This document shows positions 15,948 through 24,583 of a stretch of 64,000 nt of DNA, in pieces. A program made the translations under genes and the position numbers. Location of the stretch: assembly GCF_020991085.1 (NCBI RefSeq), contig NZ_CP087719.1, positions 124,001-188,000 on the forward strand, given 5' to 3'. How positions within the stretch are numbered: the stretch's first letter is position 1; the number at the start of each line of letters is the position of its first letter. This DNA is from Roseomonas sp. OT10. GTDB taxonomy: Bacteria > Pseudomonadota > Alphaproteobacteria > Acetobacterales > Acetobacteraceae. A model generated the notes under the pieces. The model worked only from the letters and a program-made list of their open reading frames with translations. It was not told the DNA's origin and searched no databases.

Positions 15948-17624
15948 ATGATGCTCCGCCCCCGCCAGAAGCTCTTCGTCGAGCGCAGCCTTCGTGCGCT
16001 CGGCCAGCACGGCAACACCCTCGGCGTCGCCCCGACCGGCGCCGGCAAGACAATCATGCTGTCGGCGGCGGTGGGCGAGCATATTGGCAGCAGCGCCGCC
16101 AAGGCCGCGGTCCTCGCGCATCGGGATGAGCTGACGGCCCAGAACCTGGCGAAGTTCCGCCGCGTGAATTCCGGAATCTCCACCTCGGTGGTGGATGCCG
16201 GCCAGAAGTCCTGGAGCGGCCAGGTCACCTTCGCCATGGTGCCGACGCTGACCCGCCAGGCGAACCTCGCGGCGATGCCGGCGCTGGACCTGTTGGTGAT
16301 CGACGAGGCGCATCACGCCGTCGCAGACAGCTATCGCCGCATCATCGATCGCGCCCTCGACCGCAACGCCGACTGCCGGATCTACGGCGTCACCGCCACG
16401 CCGAACCGCGGCGACAAGGTCGGGCTCCGCCAGGTGTTCTCGAACGTCGCGGACCAGATCCGGCTCGGCGAGCTGATCGCCTCCGGCCACCTGGTGCCGC
16501 CCCGCACCTTCATCATCGATGTCGGCGTCCAGGATGAGCTGCGCGCGGTGCGGCGCAGCGGCGACGATTTCGACATGGGCGAAGTCGCCCGCGTCATGGA
16601 CACCGTGCCGGTCACCGACGCCGTGGTGAAGCACTGGCAGGAGAAGGCCGGCGGCCGCCAGACGGTGGCCTTCTGCTCCACCATCGCCCATGCCGAGCAC
16701 GTCGCCGCCGCCTTCAACGCGGCCGGCGTCCCCACCGTCATGGTGACCGGCGACATGCCGGAGGGGGAGCGGCGCTCGGTCCTGGCCGCCTATGCCCGGG
16801 GTGAGGCGCGCATCGTCGTGAATGTCGCGGTGCTGACGGAGGGCTGGGACCACCCGCCCACCTCCTGCGTCGTGCTGCTGCGGCCGAGCTCGTTCAAGTG
16901 CACCATGATCCAGATGGTGGGCCGCGGGCTTCGCACCGTGGATCCCACCGAGCATCCCGGTATCGTCAAGCGCGACTGCATCGTGCTCGATTTCGGCACC
17001 TCCTCGCAGATCCATGGCTGCCTGGAGCAGGATGTCGACCTCGACAGCCAGCCTGGCGAGGGTGAACCGCCCACCAAGACCTGCCCCTCCTGCGAGGCGG
17101 AGGTGCCGATCGCGGTGATGGAGTGCCCGATCTGCGGCCACGCCTTCGAGCCTCGCGGGCGCGACACGACGCCGCTCACCGACTTCATCATGACGGAGAT
17201 CGATCTCCTCCGGCGCTCGGCTTTCCAGTGGTGCGACCTGTTCGGCGACGACGCCGCACTGCTGGCCAATGGCTTCAACGGCTGGGCGGGCATCTTCTTC
17301 CTGAACGGAGCCTGGCACGCGGTCGGTGGCGCCAAGGAGGCGCGGCCGCGCCTGTTGTCCATCGGCGAGCGGCTGGTGGCGCTGGCCGCGGCGGATGACT
17401 GGCTGAACGTGTGTGAGACGGACGAGAGCGCCCATAAGAGCCGGCGCTGGCTGCGCGAGCCGCCGACCGAGCGGCAGCTGATCCACCTCCCGCCGGCAGC
17501 CCGCGCCGATCTCGGCATGACGCGCTACCAGGCCTCGGCGCTGCTCACCTTCAAGTTCAACCGCCAGGCCATCCAGCATCTCGTGCGCAGCGCCCAGCCC
17601 GCGGCGCTGGGGCAGGCCGCATGA
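15948..17624 (+). CDS. DEAD/DEAH-box helicase with C-terminal zinc-binding motif
   Basis: A 558-aa protein from ATG 15948 (the next codon is also ATG); GGGAGG lies upstream. Walker A APTGAGKT is at 28-35, DEAH within VIDEAHH at 119-122, then GVTATPNR and MIQMVGRGLRT mark the two RecA lobes of an SF2 helicase. At about 379-398 CPSC..CPIC forms a zinc knuckle, followed by a C-terminal region that probably binds DNA or a partner. It likely unwinds or remodels DNA during phage replication. It sits in the early operon after the probable ssDNA-binding gene. Confidence 0.9.
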   Translation: MMLRPRQKLFVERSLRALGQHGNTLGVAPTGAGKTIMLSAAVGEHIGSSAAKAAVLAHRDELTAQNLAKFRRVNSGISTSVVDAGQKSWSGQVTFAMVPTLTRQANLAAMPALDLLVIDEAHHAVADSYRRIIDRALDRNADCRIYGVTATPNRGDKVGLRQVFSNVADQIRLGELIASGHLVPPRTFIIDVGVQDELRAVRRSGDDFDMGEVARVMDTVPVTDAVVKHWQEKAGGRQTVAFCSTIAHAEHVAAAFNAAGVPTVMVTGDMPEGERRSVLAAYARGEARIVVNVAVLTEGWDHPPTSCVVLLRPSSFKCTMIQMVGRGLRTVDPTEHPGIVKRDCIVLDFGTSSQIHGCLEQDVDLDSQPGEGEPPTKTCPSCEAEVPIAVMECPICGHAFEPRGRDTTPLTDFIMTEIDLLRRSAFQWCDLFGDDAALLANGFNGWAGIFFLNGAWHAVGGAKEARPRLLSIGERLVALAAADDWLNVCETDESAHKSRRWLREPPTERQLIHLPPAARADLGMTRYQASALLTFKFNRQAIQHLVRSAQPAALGQAA

Positions 17625-17627
17625 TCG

Positions 17628-17999
17628 ATGGCCCGCTCCCCGGAACCGCCCTGCGCCGTCTGCTCCCGCCCGGCGCGTGGCTTTGGCTGGTTCGACCCGG
17701 CGCCGCGGAAGAAGCCGCGGCCGTCGGTCTCCTTCTGCTGCATCGCCTGCCAGGGCTTCTGCTCGCGCTTGGCTGGGAGGTCGTCCGCCATGGTTGACCT
17801 CACTGGGCAGGAGAAGGCCGCGATGCGCGCCGCCATGCGCCGCGTCGCGGAGACGATGGCCGAGATCGGCTGGGGCACCCGCTTCCAGGAACTGAGCGAG
17901 GCGCAGGTGCTGACGCTGATCGAGGTCGCCGTCGGCGGCTTCCAGGAGGCGATGCAGGCGATCGCCCGGCAGGATGCGGCGGCGGAGGTGCCGTTCTGA
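17628..17999 (+). CDS. DUF6511-like small cysteine-containing protein
   Basis: A 123-aa protein. CAVCSRPARGFGWFDP near the start and FCCIACQGFC about 30 residues later form a probable zinc-binding site, as in the DUF6511 family found in alphaproteobacterial phages. The remainder is a helical domain. It stands between the helicase and the Cas4-like nuclease and overlaps the latter's start by one base. Function unknown. Confidence 0.75.
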   Translation: MARSPEPPCAVCSRPARGFGWFDPAPRKKPRPSVSFCCIACQGFCSRLAGRSSAMVDLTGQEKAAMRAAMRRVAETMAEIGWGTRFQELSEAQVLTLIEVAVGGFQEAMQAIARQDAAAEVPF

Positions 18000-18766
18000 T
18001 GCTCGACTTCAACAGCCGCAGCCAGACCTCTGCGCATGTGAATGCCGCCATCGACGCGGCGCTTGTCGCGGCCAATCAGGCGACGCCGCCGCGCAACTAC
18101 CTGGGCGGCTCGCGCCTCGGCCACACCTGCGAGCGCGCGCTGCAGTTCGAGTTCGTGAAGGCCCCGAAGGATGAGGGCGCTGACTTCGACGGACGGCTGT
18201 TGCGCATCTTTGGGATCGGCCATGCGCTGGAGGACGTTGCCGTCGCCTGGCTGCGAGGCGCCGGCTTCGATCTCTACACCCGCCGCGGCGGTGGCGAGCA
18301 TGGCGAGCAGTTCGGCTTCTCAGTCGCCGGCGGTCGCATCCGCGGTCATGTGGACGGCGTCTTCGCCGGAGGCCCCGCCGTCCCCGGCATGGCGTTCCCG
18401 GCGCTGTGGGAATGCAAGACCATGAACGCCAAGGCCTGGCGCGAGACGTCCAGCAAGGGCGTCGCCGCGGCCAAGCCGATCTATGCGGCGCAGATCGCGG
18501 TCTACCAGGCCTACATGGACGCCAGCGTCCCGGGCGTGGCGGACAATCCGGCGCTGTTCACCGCCATCAACAAGGACACGGCGGAGCTGCACCACGAGCT
18601 GGTGCCGTTCAACGCGGAGCTGGCGCAGCGCATGTCGGACCGGGCGGTGCGCATCCTCGCCGCGACGGATGCCGGCGAATTGCTTCCCCGCCTTGCCGCC
18701 CAAGCCGATCACTTCGAGTGCCGGTTCTGCCCCTGGGCCAAGCGGTGCTGGGCGCTGCCTGCATGA
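17999..18766 (+). CDS. Cas4/RecB-like PD-(D/E)XK exonuclease
   Basis: A 255-aa protein. GHALEDVAVAWL, GRIRGHVDGVF and ALWECKTMN give the H...D...ExK arrangement of RecB-like nucleases. The C terminus HFECRFCPWAKRCW supplies clustered cysteines like the Cas4 iron-sulfur site, with an upstream Cys in RLGHTCERAL. Such phage enzymes resect DNA ends for recombination. The stop overlaps the primase-helicase start as ATGA. Confidence 0.85.
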   Translation: MLDFNSRSQTSAHVNAAIDAALVAANQATPPRNYLGGSRLGHTCERALQFEFVKAPKDEGADFDGRLLRIFGIGHALEDVAVAWLRGAGFDLYTRRGGGEHGEQFGFSVAGGRIRGHVDGVFAGGPAVPGMAFPALWECKTMNAKAWRETSSKGVAAAKPIYAAQIAVYQAYMDASVPGVADNPALFTAINKDTAELHHELVPFNAELAQRMSDRAVRILAATDAGELLPRLAAQADHFECRFCPWAKRCWALPA

Positions 18767-21039
18767 CGGCATGGGGCGACTTCAACGACGCGGCCTGCCT
18801 GCCCGGCGAGGCAGAGGCGCCGGCAGCGATCGACGCGAGCGCGATCGCCGCGTTCCTCGAGGTGGTGTTCGGCTATTGCGACGGGCTGATCCCGGTCCGC
18901 GGTTTCGTCGACCAGGGCCAGGGCATCGACACCCGCCCGCACAACATCTGGATCCCAGCCGATGCTACCGCGGGCGAGCTTCTGGCCACCTACGCCGCCT
19001 GGGCCGCGCGTGAGGGCAGCGCGGTCTACGTCATTCCCGGCACCGTTGCCGAGCACGGCCAAGCCCGGGCCGAGCATGTCCTGCAGATGCAGGCCGCCGT
19101 CGTTGATCTCGACAATGGTGATGTCGAGGCGAAGCTGGCGCACCTGGTCCAGCACGTCGGCGCGCCCACCCTTCTGGTCGAAAGCGGCGGGCGCACGGCT
19201 GAGGGTGCGGCAAAGCTCCACGCTTGGTGGCGACTGACGGAGCCAGCCGAGGGCGGCGACATCCATCGCCTCTGCACGCTGCGCGGCGACATCGCGGACA
19301 AGGTCGGCGGCGACGCCCACTTCCGCTCCGCTCACCAGCCCATCCGCGTGCCGGGCACCGTCTACCGCAAGGGCGGCGTGGAGCGCGTCGTCACCATCCG
19401 CCACCACGACCCACGCCGCGAGATCGAACTGAGTGACCTCGCCGAGGCGGTCGCCGTCATGCCCTTCCTGCCTGGCCAGGAACGCGCCCAGGCTGGCGCA
19501 CAGGGCGAACGGCCGGGTCTCGACGCCGTCCTGACCACGCCAGTGCGGGAGGGCGCCCAGGACGGTTGGACGCGCTTCCAGGGGGCGAGCGCCGCGATCG
19601 GCCACTTCGTCCGCCAGGTGCATGAAGGCCGCCTCACGCCCGACCAGGGCTGGGAGGCCATCTGCGGGTACAACGCCGCCTGCTTGCGCCCGGCCTGGCC
19701 GCTGGATCGCCTGAAAGCCGAGGCCGACGCGCTCTGGGCGCTGCACGTTGACCGCAACGGGCCGCCGCTGCTGCGCGCCGACGCCGCACCATCAGCAGCC
19801 GTCCCCGCCCACACGCTCGGCGCGCTGCTCGACGACAGTTCGCCAATGCCCGACGACCTCATCGGCCCTCGCTTGCTTACCCCGGGTGGGATGCTGGTGC
19901 TCGGCGGCGCGCCGAAGGTCGGCAAATCCGACTTCCTCATCAGCCTGCTCGTGCACGCCGCCGCCGGCGCGCCCTTCCTGCGCTTCACCGCGCCGCGGCC
20001 GCTGCGCGTGTTCTACCTGCAGGCCGAGATTCAGTACCACTATCTCCGCGAGCGCCTGCAGCAGCTGCGCCTCGACCGCGCCGTCGTTGCCCGCGCGCGC
20101 GACACCCTCGTCGTCACCCCCAAGCTGCGCATGCTGCTCAACGAGCGCGGCGTGCCGCTGGTGGCTGCCGCCATTCGCCAGGCCTTCCCCGACGCGCCGG
20201 CGGACGTGATCTGCATCGATCCAATCCGCAACCTGTTCGACGGTGGCCCCGGCGGCGAAGGCGAGAACGATAACGCGGCGATGCTGTTCTTCCTGCAGAG
20301 CCGCGTCGAGGCGCTGCGCGACGAGGTGGCACCCGAGGCGGGCATCATCCTCGCCCACCACACGAAAAAGCTCAGCAAGCAACAGGTGAAGGACGATCCC
20401 TTCCTGTCGCTCTCCGGCGCCTCCGCGCTGCGCGGCTTCTACACCTCCGGCATGATCCTCTTCCGCCCTGATGAGGAGGAGACGCCGCGCGAACTGCATA
20501 TCGAGCTGCGCAACGGGCCCGGCCTCAACCCGCTCCTCATCGACAAGCGCGGCGGCGCCTGGGTGGAGCTCGACCGCAGAGGCGCGCGCATCGTGCGGCG
20601 TGACGTCGGCGCCCGCCTCGACGCCGAGCGCAGCCGTCGCCACGACGTCATCCTGCAGATCATCGCGCAGGAGGCCCGCGAAGGGCGCGTGTTCACGGGC
20701 GGCGCCTTCGCGGCGCAGTTCGAGAACACGCACGGTCTGGGTGGCAACGACACCATCGCGCGCCGCATCAACGTCCTCGCCAACAAGGGCTACATCAAGT
20801 TCCTGCGCGCGGCCCCGGAGCACGGCATTCCTGCCAGCAAATCCTCCAAGGGCTATCTGCTGGTGCAGGACATGCTCTTCGCGACGGGCGAGGAGACGAC
20901 GGATCCCGAGACCGGCGAGATCACGCCGACCCTGGTCCGCCTGCTGCCCAGCCACTTCCAGTCGGACACCAACAGCGCCGTCCTGCCGGTCGAAAACCCC
21001 GAGGTCTGGGTGCTGAACGACCCGGAGGTCGAGGCATGA
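18763..21039 (+). CDS. Phage primase-helicase-type replication protein
   Basis: A 758-aa protein chosen from ATG 18763, overlapping the previous stop by 4 nt. The N-terminal half contains AVVDLDNGDVEAKL, HAWWRLT and RSAHQPIRVPGTVYRK, typical of RepB/DUF3987-like archaeo-eukaryotic primase domains. From about residue 370 an AAA_25/RecA helicase follows, with Walker A GGAPKVGKSD near 379-388 and the Walker B ICIDPIRN near 483. A C-terminal segment resembles a winged helix. This is probably the main replication initiator or helicase; the repeat array directly downstream may be its target. Confidence 0.85.
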   Translation: MTAWGDFNDAACLPGEAEAPAAIDASAIAAFLEVVFGYCDGLIPVRGFVDQGQGIDTRPHNIWIPADATAGELLATYAAWAAREGSAVYVIPGTVAEHGQARAEHVLQMQAAVVDLDNGDVEAKLAHLVQHVGAPTLLVESGGRTAEGAAKLHAWWRLTEPAEGGDIHRLCTLRGDIADKVGGDAHFRSAHQPIRVPGTVYRKGGVERVVTIRHHDPRREIELSDLAEAVAVMPFLPGQERAQAGAQGERPGLDAVLTTPVREGAQDGWTRFQGASAAIGHFVRQVHEGRLTPDQGWEAICGYNAACLRPAWPLDRLKAEADALWALHVDRNGPPLLRADAAPSAAVPAHTLGALLDDSSPMPDDLIGPRLLTPGGMLVLGGAPKVGKSDFLISLLVHAAAGAPFLRFTAPRPLRVFYLQAEIQYHYLRERLQQLRLDRAVVARARDTLVVTPKLRMLLNERGVPLVAAAIRQAFPDAPADVICIDPIRNLFDGGPGGEGENDNAAMLFFLQSRVEALRDEVAPEAGIILAHHTKKLSKQQVKDDPFLSLSGASALRGFYTSGMILFRPDEEETPRELHIELRNGPGLNPLLIDKRGGAWVELDRRGARIVRRDVGARLDAERSRRHDVILQIIAQEAREGRVFTGGAFAAQFENTHGLGGNDTIARRINVLANKGYIKFLRAAPEHGIPASKSSKGYLLVQDMLFATGEETTDPETGEITPTLVRLLPSHFQSDTNSAVLPVENPEVWVLNDPEVEA

Positions 21040-21068
21040 TCGACCCGATCGGAACGCCCCCGCACCGT

Positions 21069-21267
21069 GCGGAACTTGGTGCGGAACTTGGCAGTTCCGC
21101 AAGTTCCGCAGCGCTGCGGAACTTCCCTGCGGAACTTGATTTGCCCAAGCATTCCAATGGGTTCGCCAAGTTCCGCAAGTTCCGCAAACGGGCTTTGCGG
21201 AACTGGCTTGCGGAACTTCAAAATGTCCAGCCCGAACAAGCGGTTAGGCAAGTTCCGCAAGTTCCGC
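21069..21267. repeat. Array of 12 GCGGAACTT / AAGTTCCGC repeats, candidate phage replication origin
   Basis: Twelve copies occur as six alternating pairs: forward 21069, 21081; reverse 21092, 21101; forward 21116, 21129; reverse 21168, 21177; forward 21197, 21210; reverse 21250, 21259. Copies at 21092 and 21197 carry one mismatch. Forward pairs are spaced 12-13 bp, reverse pairs exactly 9 bp. The copies fall in different reading frames, so the repeat is selected at DNA level. It lies directly after the primase-helicase gene in a gap with no credible gene. Confidence 0.85.
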
Positions 21268-21274
21268 AAAATCC

Positions 21275-21293
21275 CACCCCCCTACGGGGGGTG
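21275..21293. terminator. Strong GC hairpin following the repeat array
   Basis: CACCCCCC (21275-21282), a 3-nt loop TAC and GGGGGGTG (21286-21293) form a perfect 8-bp stem. A second hairpin, GCGCGCC/GGCGCGC with loop TCAAC, follows at 21299-21317. No T-tract follows, so transcription termination is only a possibility; they may instead belong to an origin. Confidence 0.45.
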
Positions 21294-21460
21294 TGCGTGC
21301 GCGCCTCAACGGCGCGCGCACACCACACCCAGAGCGGTCGGGTTCGGGCTCGTGGTCCACCCCGAGAGGGCCATCCCGGAAAGCCGGGCAGCGACGGCGA
21401 GCTCCGCCAAGAACCGCGCCGTCGCCGCCCTCACCACGACGATCCCCTCTTGGAGACCCC

Positions 21461-22009
21461 ATGGCTCTCGCGACTCTCCCCATGCCCGCGGCGCACGCAA
21501 GCGGCCCCTCCATCGCCGAACCACCTGCGATCAACCTGGCACGCCACGCGGTGCTCGCGCTCGATCTCGGCACCACCACTGGATGGGCGTTGCGCAGCCA
21601 GGACGGTGGCATCACCTCCGGCACCGTCACCTTCCGCCCGAGCCGCTTCGAGGGTGGCGGCATGCGCTACCTGCGCTTCCGCAGCTGGCTCGGCGAGCTG
21701 GCAGCGCTTGCCGGCGGCCTCACGCGCATCGCCTTCGAGGAGGTGCGCTCCCACGCCGGCACCGACGCCGCGCACCTCTATGGCGGCTTCCTCGCGCACC
21801 TCTCCGCGTGGTGCGAGGAGCGGGGCATCGCCTACGAGGGCGTGCCCGTCGGCACGATCAAGCGCTACGCGACGGGCAAGGGCAACGCTGACAAGGCGGC
21901 GATGATCGCGGCCATGCGCGCACGCGGCTTCGCGCCGGCCGACGACAACGAGGCCGATGCCATCGCCCTTCTGCTCTGGGCGACCGAGCCCACCGGAGGC
22001 CGCGCATGA
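21461..22009 (+). CDS. RuvC-like (RNase H-fold) Holliday junction nuclease
   Basis: A 182-aa protein. ATG 21461 is chosen because GGAG lies just upstream and the conserved part begins soon after. LALDLGTTTGWAL (Asp35), IAFEEVRSH (Glu near 88) and the final NEADAIALL give the acidic residues of a RuvC/RNase H-like nuclease. Phages use such resolvases to clear branched DNA before packaging. It overlaps the next start by 4 nt. Confidence 0.85.
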   Translation: MALATLPMPAAHASGPSIAEPPAINLARHAVLALDLGTTTGWALRSQDGGITSGTVTFRPSRFEGGGMRYLRFRSWLGELAALAGGLTRIAFEEVRSHAGTDAAHLYGGFLAHLSAWCEERGIAYEGVPVGTIKRYATGKGNADKAAMIAAMRARGFAPADDNEADAIALLLWATEPTGGRA

Positions 22010-22236
22010 GCATCCACGGCGCACCGCTGCCGCCCCGCTCCTGCCTCGACCGCGGCACCCGCAGCCCAACCAACGAGAGCGAGGTGAACGCCATGCGCGC
22101 GGCTGCCTGGCATCGACACGGCGTGGCCGCGCTGCCAGTCGCCGAGATCACCGACGACTGGCTGCGACAGGCCATCACCAACGAAGCCAACCGGCGCTGG
22201 GGGCGTCGCAACGGGGAGAACCAGCATGGCCGGTAA
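22006..22236 (+). CDS. Small prophage protein of unknown function
   Basis: A 76-aa protein that overlaps both neighbours (4 nt before, 11 nt after). The C-terminal half LPVAEITDDWLRQAITNEANRRWG could be a short DNA-binding helix pair. No family was recognised. Confidence 0.6.
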   Translation: MSIHGAPLPPRSCLDRGTRSPTNESEVNAMRAAAWHRHGVAALPVAEITDDWLRQAITNEANRRWGRRNGENQHGR

Positions 22237-22780
22237 GCGCAAGCCCAAGGCCGCGAAGGCGAGCCGCGAGGACCTATCCAAGCCTTCGAAGTGGCGGCTG
22301 CAGCACGGCGGATTCTCGGAGCCGGTCCGCGAAGCGGATCCCGAAACCGGCAGCCCTGTGCAGCATCGCCGTGCTGTGGACACGCTTGGGCAGATGTTGG
22401 CCAACGGCACGATCACGCCGCAGATGCACGAGGCGGGCAGCATCTTCCGCACGCTGTTCCGCAGCGCGGCGATCGACAGCATGTCCACGTCGCAGTTGAT
22501 CCGGCTGCCAGGCTCGACGGCAGACCGGCTCTCCAATCGCCAGATCGACGCGCGCCGGCGTGTGCTCGCGGCGCTGGACGCGTTGGGTGGGCATGATAGC
22601 CCGGCCGGCTCCTGCATCTGGTTCGTCGTGGGCCTGGAGATGTCGGTGCGCGAATGGGCCGCACGCAGAGGCTGGAGCGGCAGGCCAGTCCCGCAACCGA
22701 TCGCCGGTGGCATGCTGGTCGCAGGCCTTGGCATCCTGGCGATGCACTTCGGGCTTACGCCGCGAGAGCAGGCGGCGTGA
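22226..22780 (+). CDS. DUF6456-like phage protein
   Basis: A 184-aa protein with a basic N terminus (MAGKRKPKAAKASRE). The C-terminal half contains ALDALGGHDSPAGSCIWFVVG and LEMSVREWAARRGW, the pattern of DUF6456, a domain of probable helix-turn-helix type found in phage and host regulators. It ends the early operon; a hairpin follows ten bases after the stop. It could act as a late-gene regulator, by analogy of position only. Confidence 0.72.
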   Translation: MAGKRKPKAAKASREDLSKPSKWRLQHGGFSEPVREADPETGSPVQHRRAVDTLGQMLANGTITPQMHEAGSIFRTLFRSAAIDSMSTSQLIRLPGSTADRLSNRQIDARRRVLAALDALGGHDSPAGSCIWFVVGLEMSVREWAARRGWSGRPVPQPIAGGMLVAGLGILAMHFGLTPREQAA

Positions 22781-22789
22781 CGACGTGCA

Positions 22790-22815
22790 ATCGGGGCGGT
22801 CTCCACCGTCCCGAT
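22790..22815 (+). terminator. Hairpin after the DUF6456-like gene
   Basis: ATCGGGGCGGT (22790-22800) and ACCGTCCCGAT (22805-22815) pair over 11 positions with one G-T mismatch and a 4-nt loop. It begins 10 nt after the stop codon. No T-run follows, so it may be Rho-dependent or an RNA-stabilising 3' end. Confidence 0.5.
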
Positions 22816-23086
22816 CGCGCTGTTACAATTCACCCGCTGGCGGCTTGCAAATCGAGTTGGCTATGGTGGTGACACGTCGAGAAGGTGCGTCGAGCACCGC
22901 GGCTCTTGAGCCACTCGTCCGCTGATTTGCCACTGTGGCTCGCGAGCTGCAGGGTCCTTCCTGGGCCTGCTGTATGCGGGGGGCGGAAGCGCGCAAGGTT
23001 CCTAGCGCCAGGCCAGTTTTCCAGGTTGCCAGCGTCGCGCAGTTGCCAGCCGCGCCGGCCACCAATCCACGATCACGCAGGTGCAG
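22816..23086. other. Non-coding gap before the methyltransferase pair
   Basis: No credible gene is seen on either strand. The sequence has less of the strong codon periodicity of its neighbours. It probably holds the promoter of the methyltransferase genes, but no clear -35/-10 pair could be assigned. Confidence 0.5.
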
Positions 23087-24583
23087 ATGCCCCAGGCCCC
23101 ATGGTCTGCGAGCGCCGTCGAGGCGCGCGCGGTCGCCGCGCTGCTGCCCTACGCCGGGAACGCGCGCACGCACTCCGCCGAGCAGGTGGCGCAGATCGCG
23201 GCCAGCATCCTCGAATTCGGCTTCGTCGCGCCGGTGCTGGTGGACGAACGCGGCGAGATCATCGCCGGCCACGGCCGGCTGCTGGCTGCGAAGTCCCTCG
23301 GCCTCGACGCCGTGCCGACCATCGTCCGCGGCGGCCTGACCGAGGCGCAGAAGGCAGCGTATCGGCTCGCCGACAATCGCATCGCGCTGAACGCCGGCTG
23401 GGACGAAGCGCTGCTCGCGGCCGAGGTCGCGAAGCTGCAGGAAATGGGCGGCATCGACCTGGCGCTGACCGGTTTCGACGGCGCCGAGATCGAGCGGCTG
23501 CTGGCAGGGCTGGAAACCGAGGCCGACAACCTCCCGGCGCCGGCGGTTGCCAGTGGTGCCGAGCCCGCTCCTGGCAACCAGCCGGACGCGGATGGCGCGG
23601 AGCCGACGGAAGACCCCGCGGATGCGGAACCTGAGCCGCCCCGCCAAGCCGTCGCACGCGTCGGCGACATCTGGCTGCTGGGCGAGCACCGCCTCGCCTG
23701 CGGCGACAGCACCAATCGAAGCACAGTCGCGCGCGTCATGGCTGCGGATCGCGCCGCGCTGCTGTTCACCAGCCCGCCCTATGGGAACCAGCGGGACTAT
23801 ACGACCGGCGGCGTGTTCGATTGGGACGCGCTGATGCAGGGCGTGTTCGGGCATCTCGAAGGCGCGCTCCGGCGCGACGCTCAGGTGCTGGTGAATCTTG
23901 GGCTGATCCATCGCGAGGGTGAATGGCAGCCGTATTGGCAGGGCTGGCTGGACTGGATGCGTGGCCAGGGCTGGCGGCGCTTCGGGCTCTACGCCTGGGA
24001 CCAGGGCCCCGGCCTGCCCGGCGACTGGAACGGGCGGCTCGCGCCGGCCTTCGAGCTGGTCTTCCACTTCAACCGCGAGGCGCGGCAGGCGAACAAGATC
24101 GTGCCGTGCAAGTGGGCCGGCACGCCGAACAAGGGCAGCGGGCTGCGCGCCGCTGACGGCGAGGTGAAGGCCTACACCCATATCGGCCTGCCGGTGCAGG
24201 AGATGCGCATCCCGGACAGCGTGCTGCGCATCACGCGACACAAGGCGCGGGGGATCGAGACCGAGCACCCGGCGGTGTTCCCCGTCGCGCTTCCGGAGTT
24301 CCTGATGCGCGCCTACACGGACGAGGGCGACGTCGTGTTCGAGCCCTTCGGCGGCTCGGGCACGACCATCCTCGCCGGCCAGCGCACGGGTCGGCGCGTC
24401 CGCGCCATTGAGCTCGCGCCGGCCTATGTCGACCTGGCGATCGCCCGCTGGCGGATGCTGCACCCAGACCTGCCGGTGACGCTGGCCGAGGACGGACGAG
24501 ACCACGACACGGTCGCCGCGGCGCGCACGAGCCCTCAGGCAACGCCCGAGCAGGGCGGTAAGGCGCCGGCCGATGCTGCCTGA
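23087..24583 (+). CDS. ParB-domain DNA methyltransferase (first of a tandem pair)
   Basis: A 498-aa protein from ATG 23087 (CAGG 5 nt upstream; GTG 23081 possible). Residues 1-150 are a ParB/Srx-like domain (NARTHSAEQVAQIAASI, IIAGHGRLLAA, LADNRIALN). After a Pro/Ala linker the methyltransferase part has motif IV TSPPYG near 228 and motif I EPFGGSGTT near 419, beta-class order. Phages use such enzymes to methylate their DNA against host restriction. It overlaps the second methyltransferase by 11 nt and the two share the ParB fusion, so they arose by duplication. Confidence 0.9.
   Translation: MPQAPWSASAVEARAVAALLPYAGNARTHSAEQVAQIAASILEFGFVAPVLVDERGEIIAGHGRLLAAKSLGLDAVPTIVRGGLTEAQKAAYRLADNRIALNAGWDEALLAAEVAKLQEMGGIDLALTGFDGAEIERLLAGLETEADNLPAPAVASGAEPAPGNQPDADGAEPTEDPADAEPEPPRQAVARVGDIWLLGEHRLACGDSTNRSTVARVMAADRAALLFTSPPYGNQRDYTTGGVFDWDALMQGVFGHLEGALRRDAQVLVNLGLIHREGEWQPYWQGWLDWMRGQGWRRFGLYAWDQGPGLPGDWNGRLAPAFELVFHFNREARQANKIVPCKWAGTPNKGSGLRAADGEVKAYTHIGLPVQEMRIPDSVLRITRHKARGIETEHPAVFPVALPEFLMRAYTDEGDVVFEPFGGSGTTILAGQRTGRRVRAIELAPAYVDLAIARWRMLHPDLPVTLAEDGRDHDTVAAARTSPQATPEQGGKAPADAA

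Noticed and set aside
15831-17579. 582-codon minus-strand frame opposite the helicase gene
   Set aside because: Codon-position shadow without any recognisable motif; the plus strand carries Walker A, DEAH and zinc motifs.
21069-21267. CRISPR array
   Set aside because: The repeats are 9 bp, alternate in orientation and lack regular unique spacers; no cas operon is present (the Cas4-like nuclease belongs to the phage recombination module).
21036-21905. Protein-coding reading through the repeat array (KFRKFR, AELAEL-like peptides)
   Set aside because: Repeat copies fall in different phases and the frame then runs out of phase into the RuvC-like gene; the DNA repeat explains the peptides.
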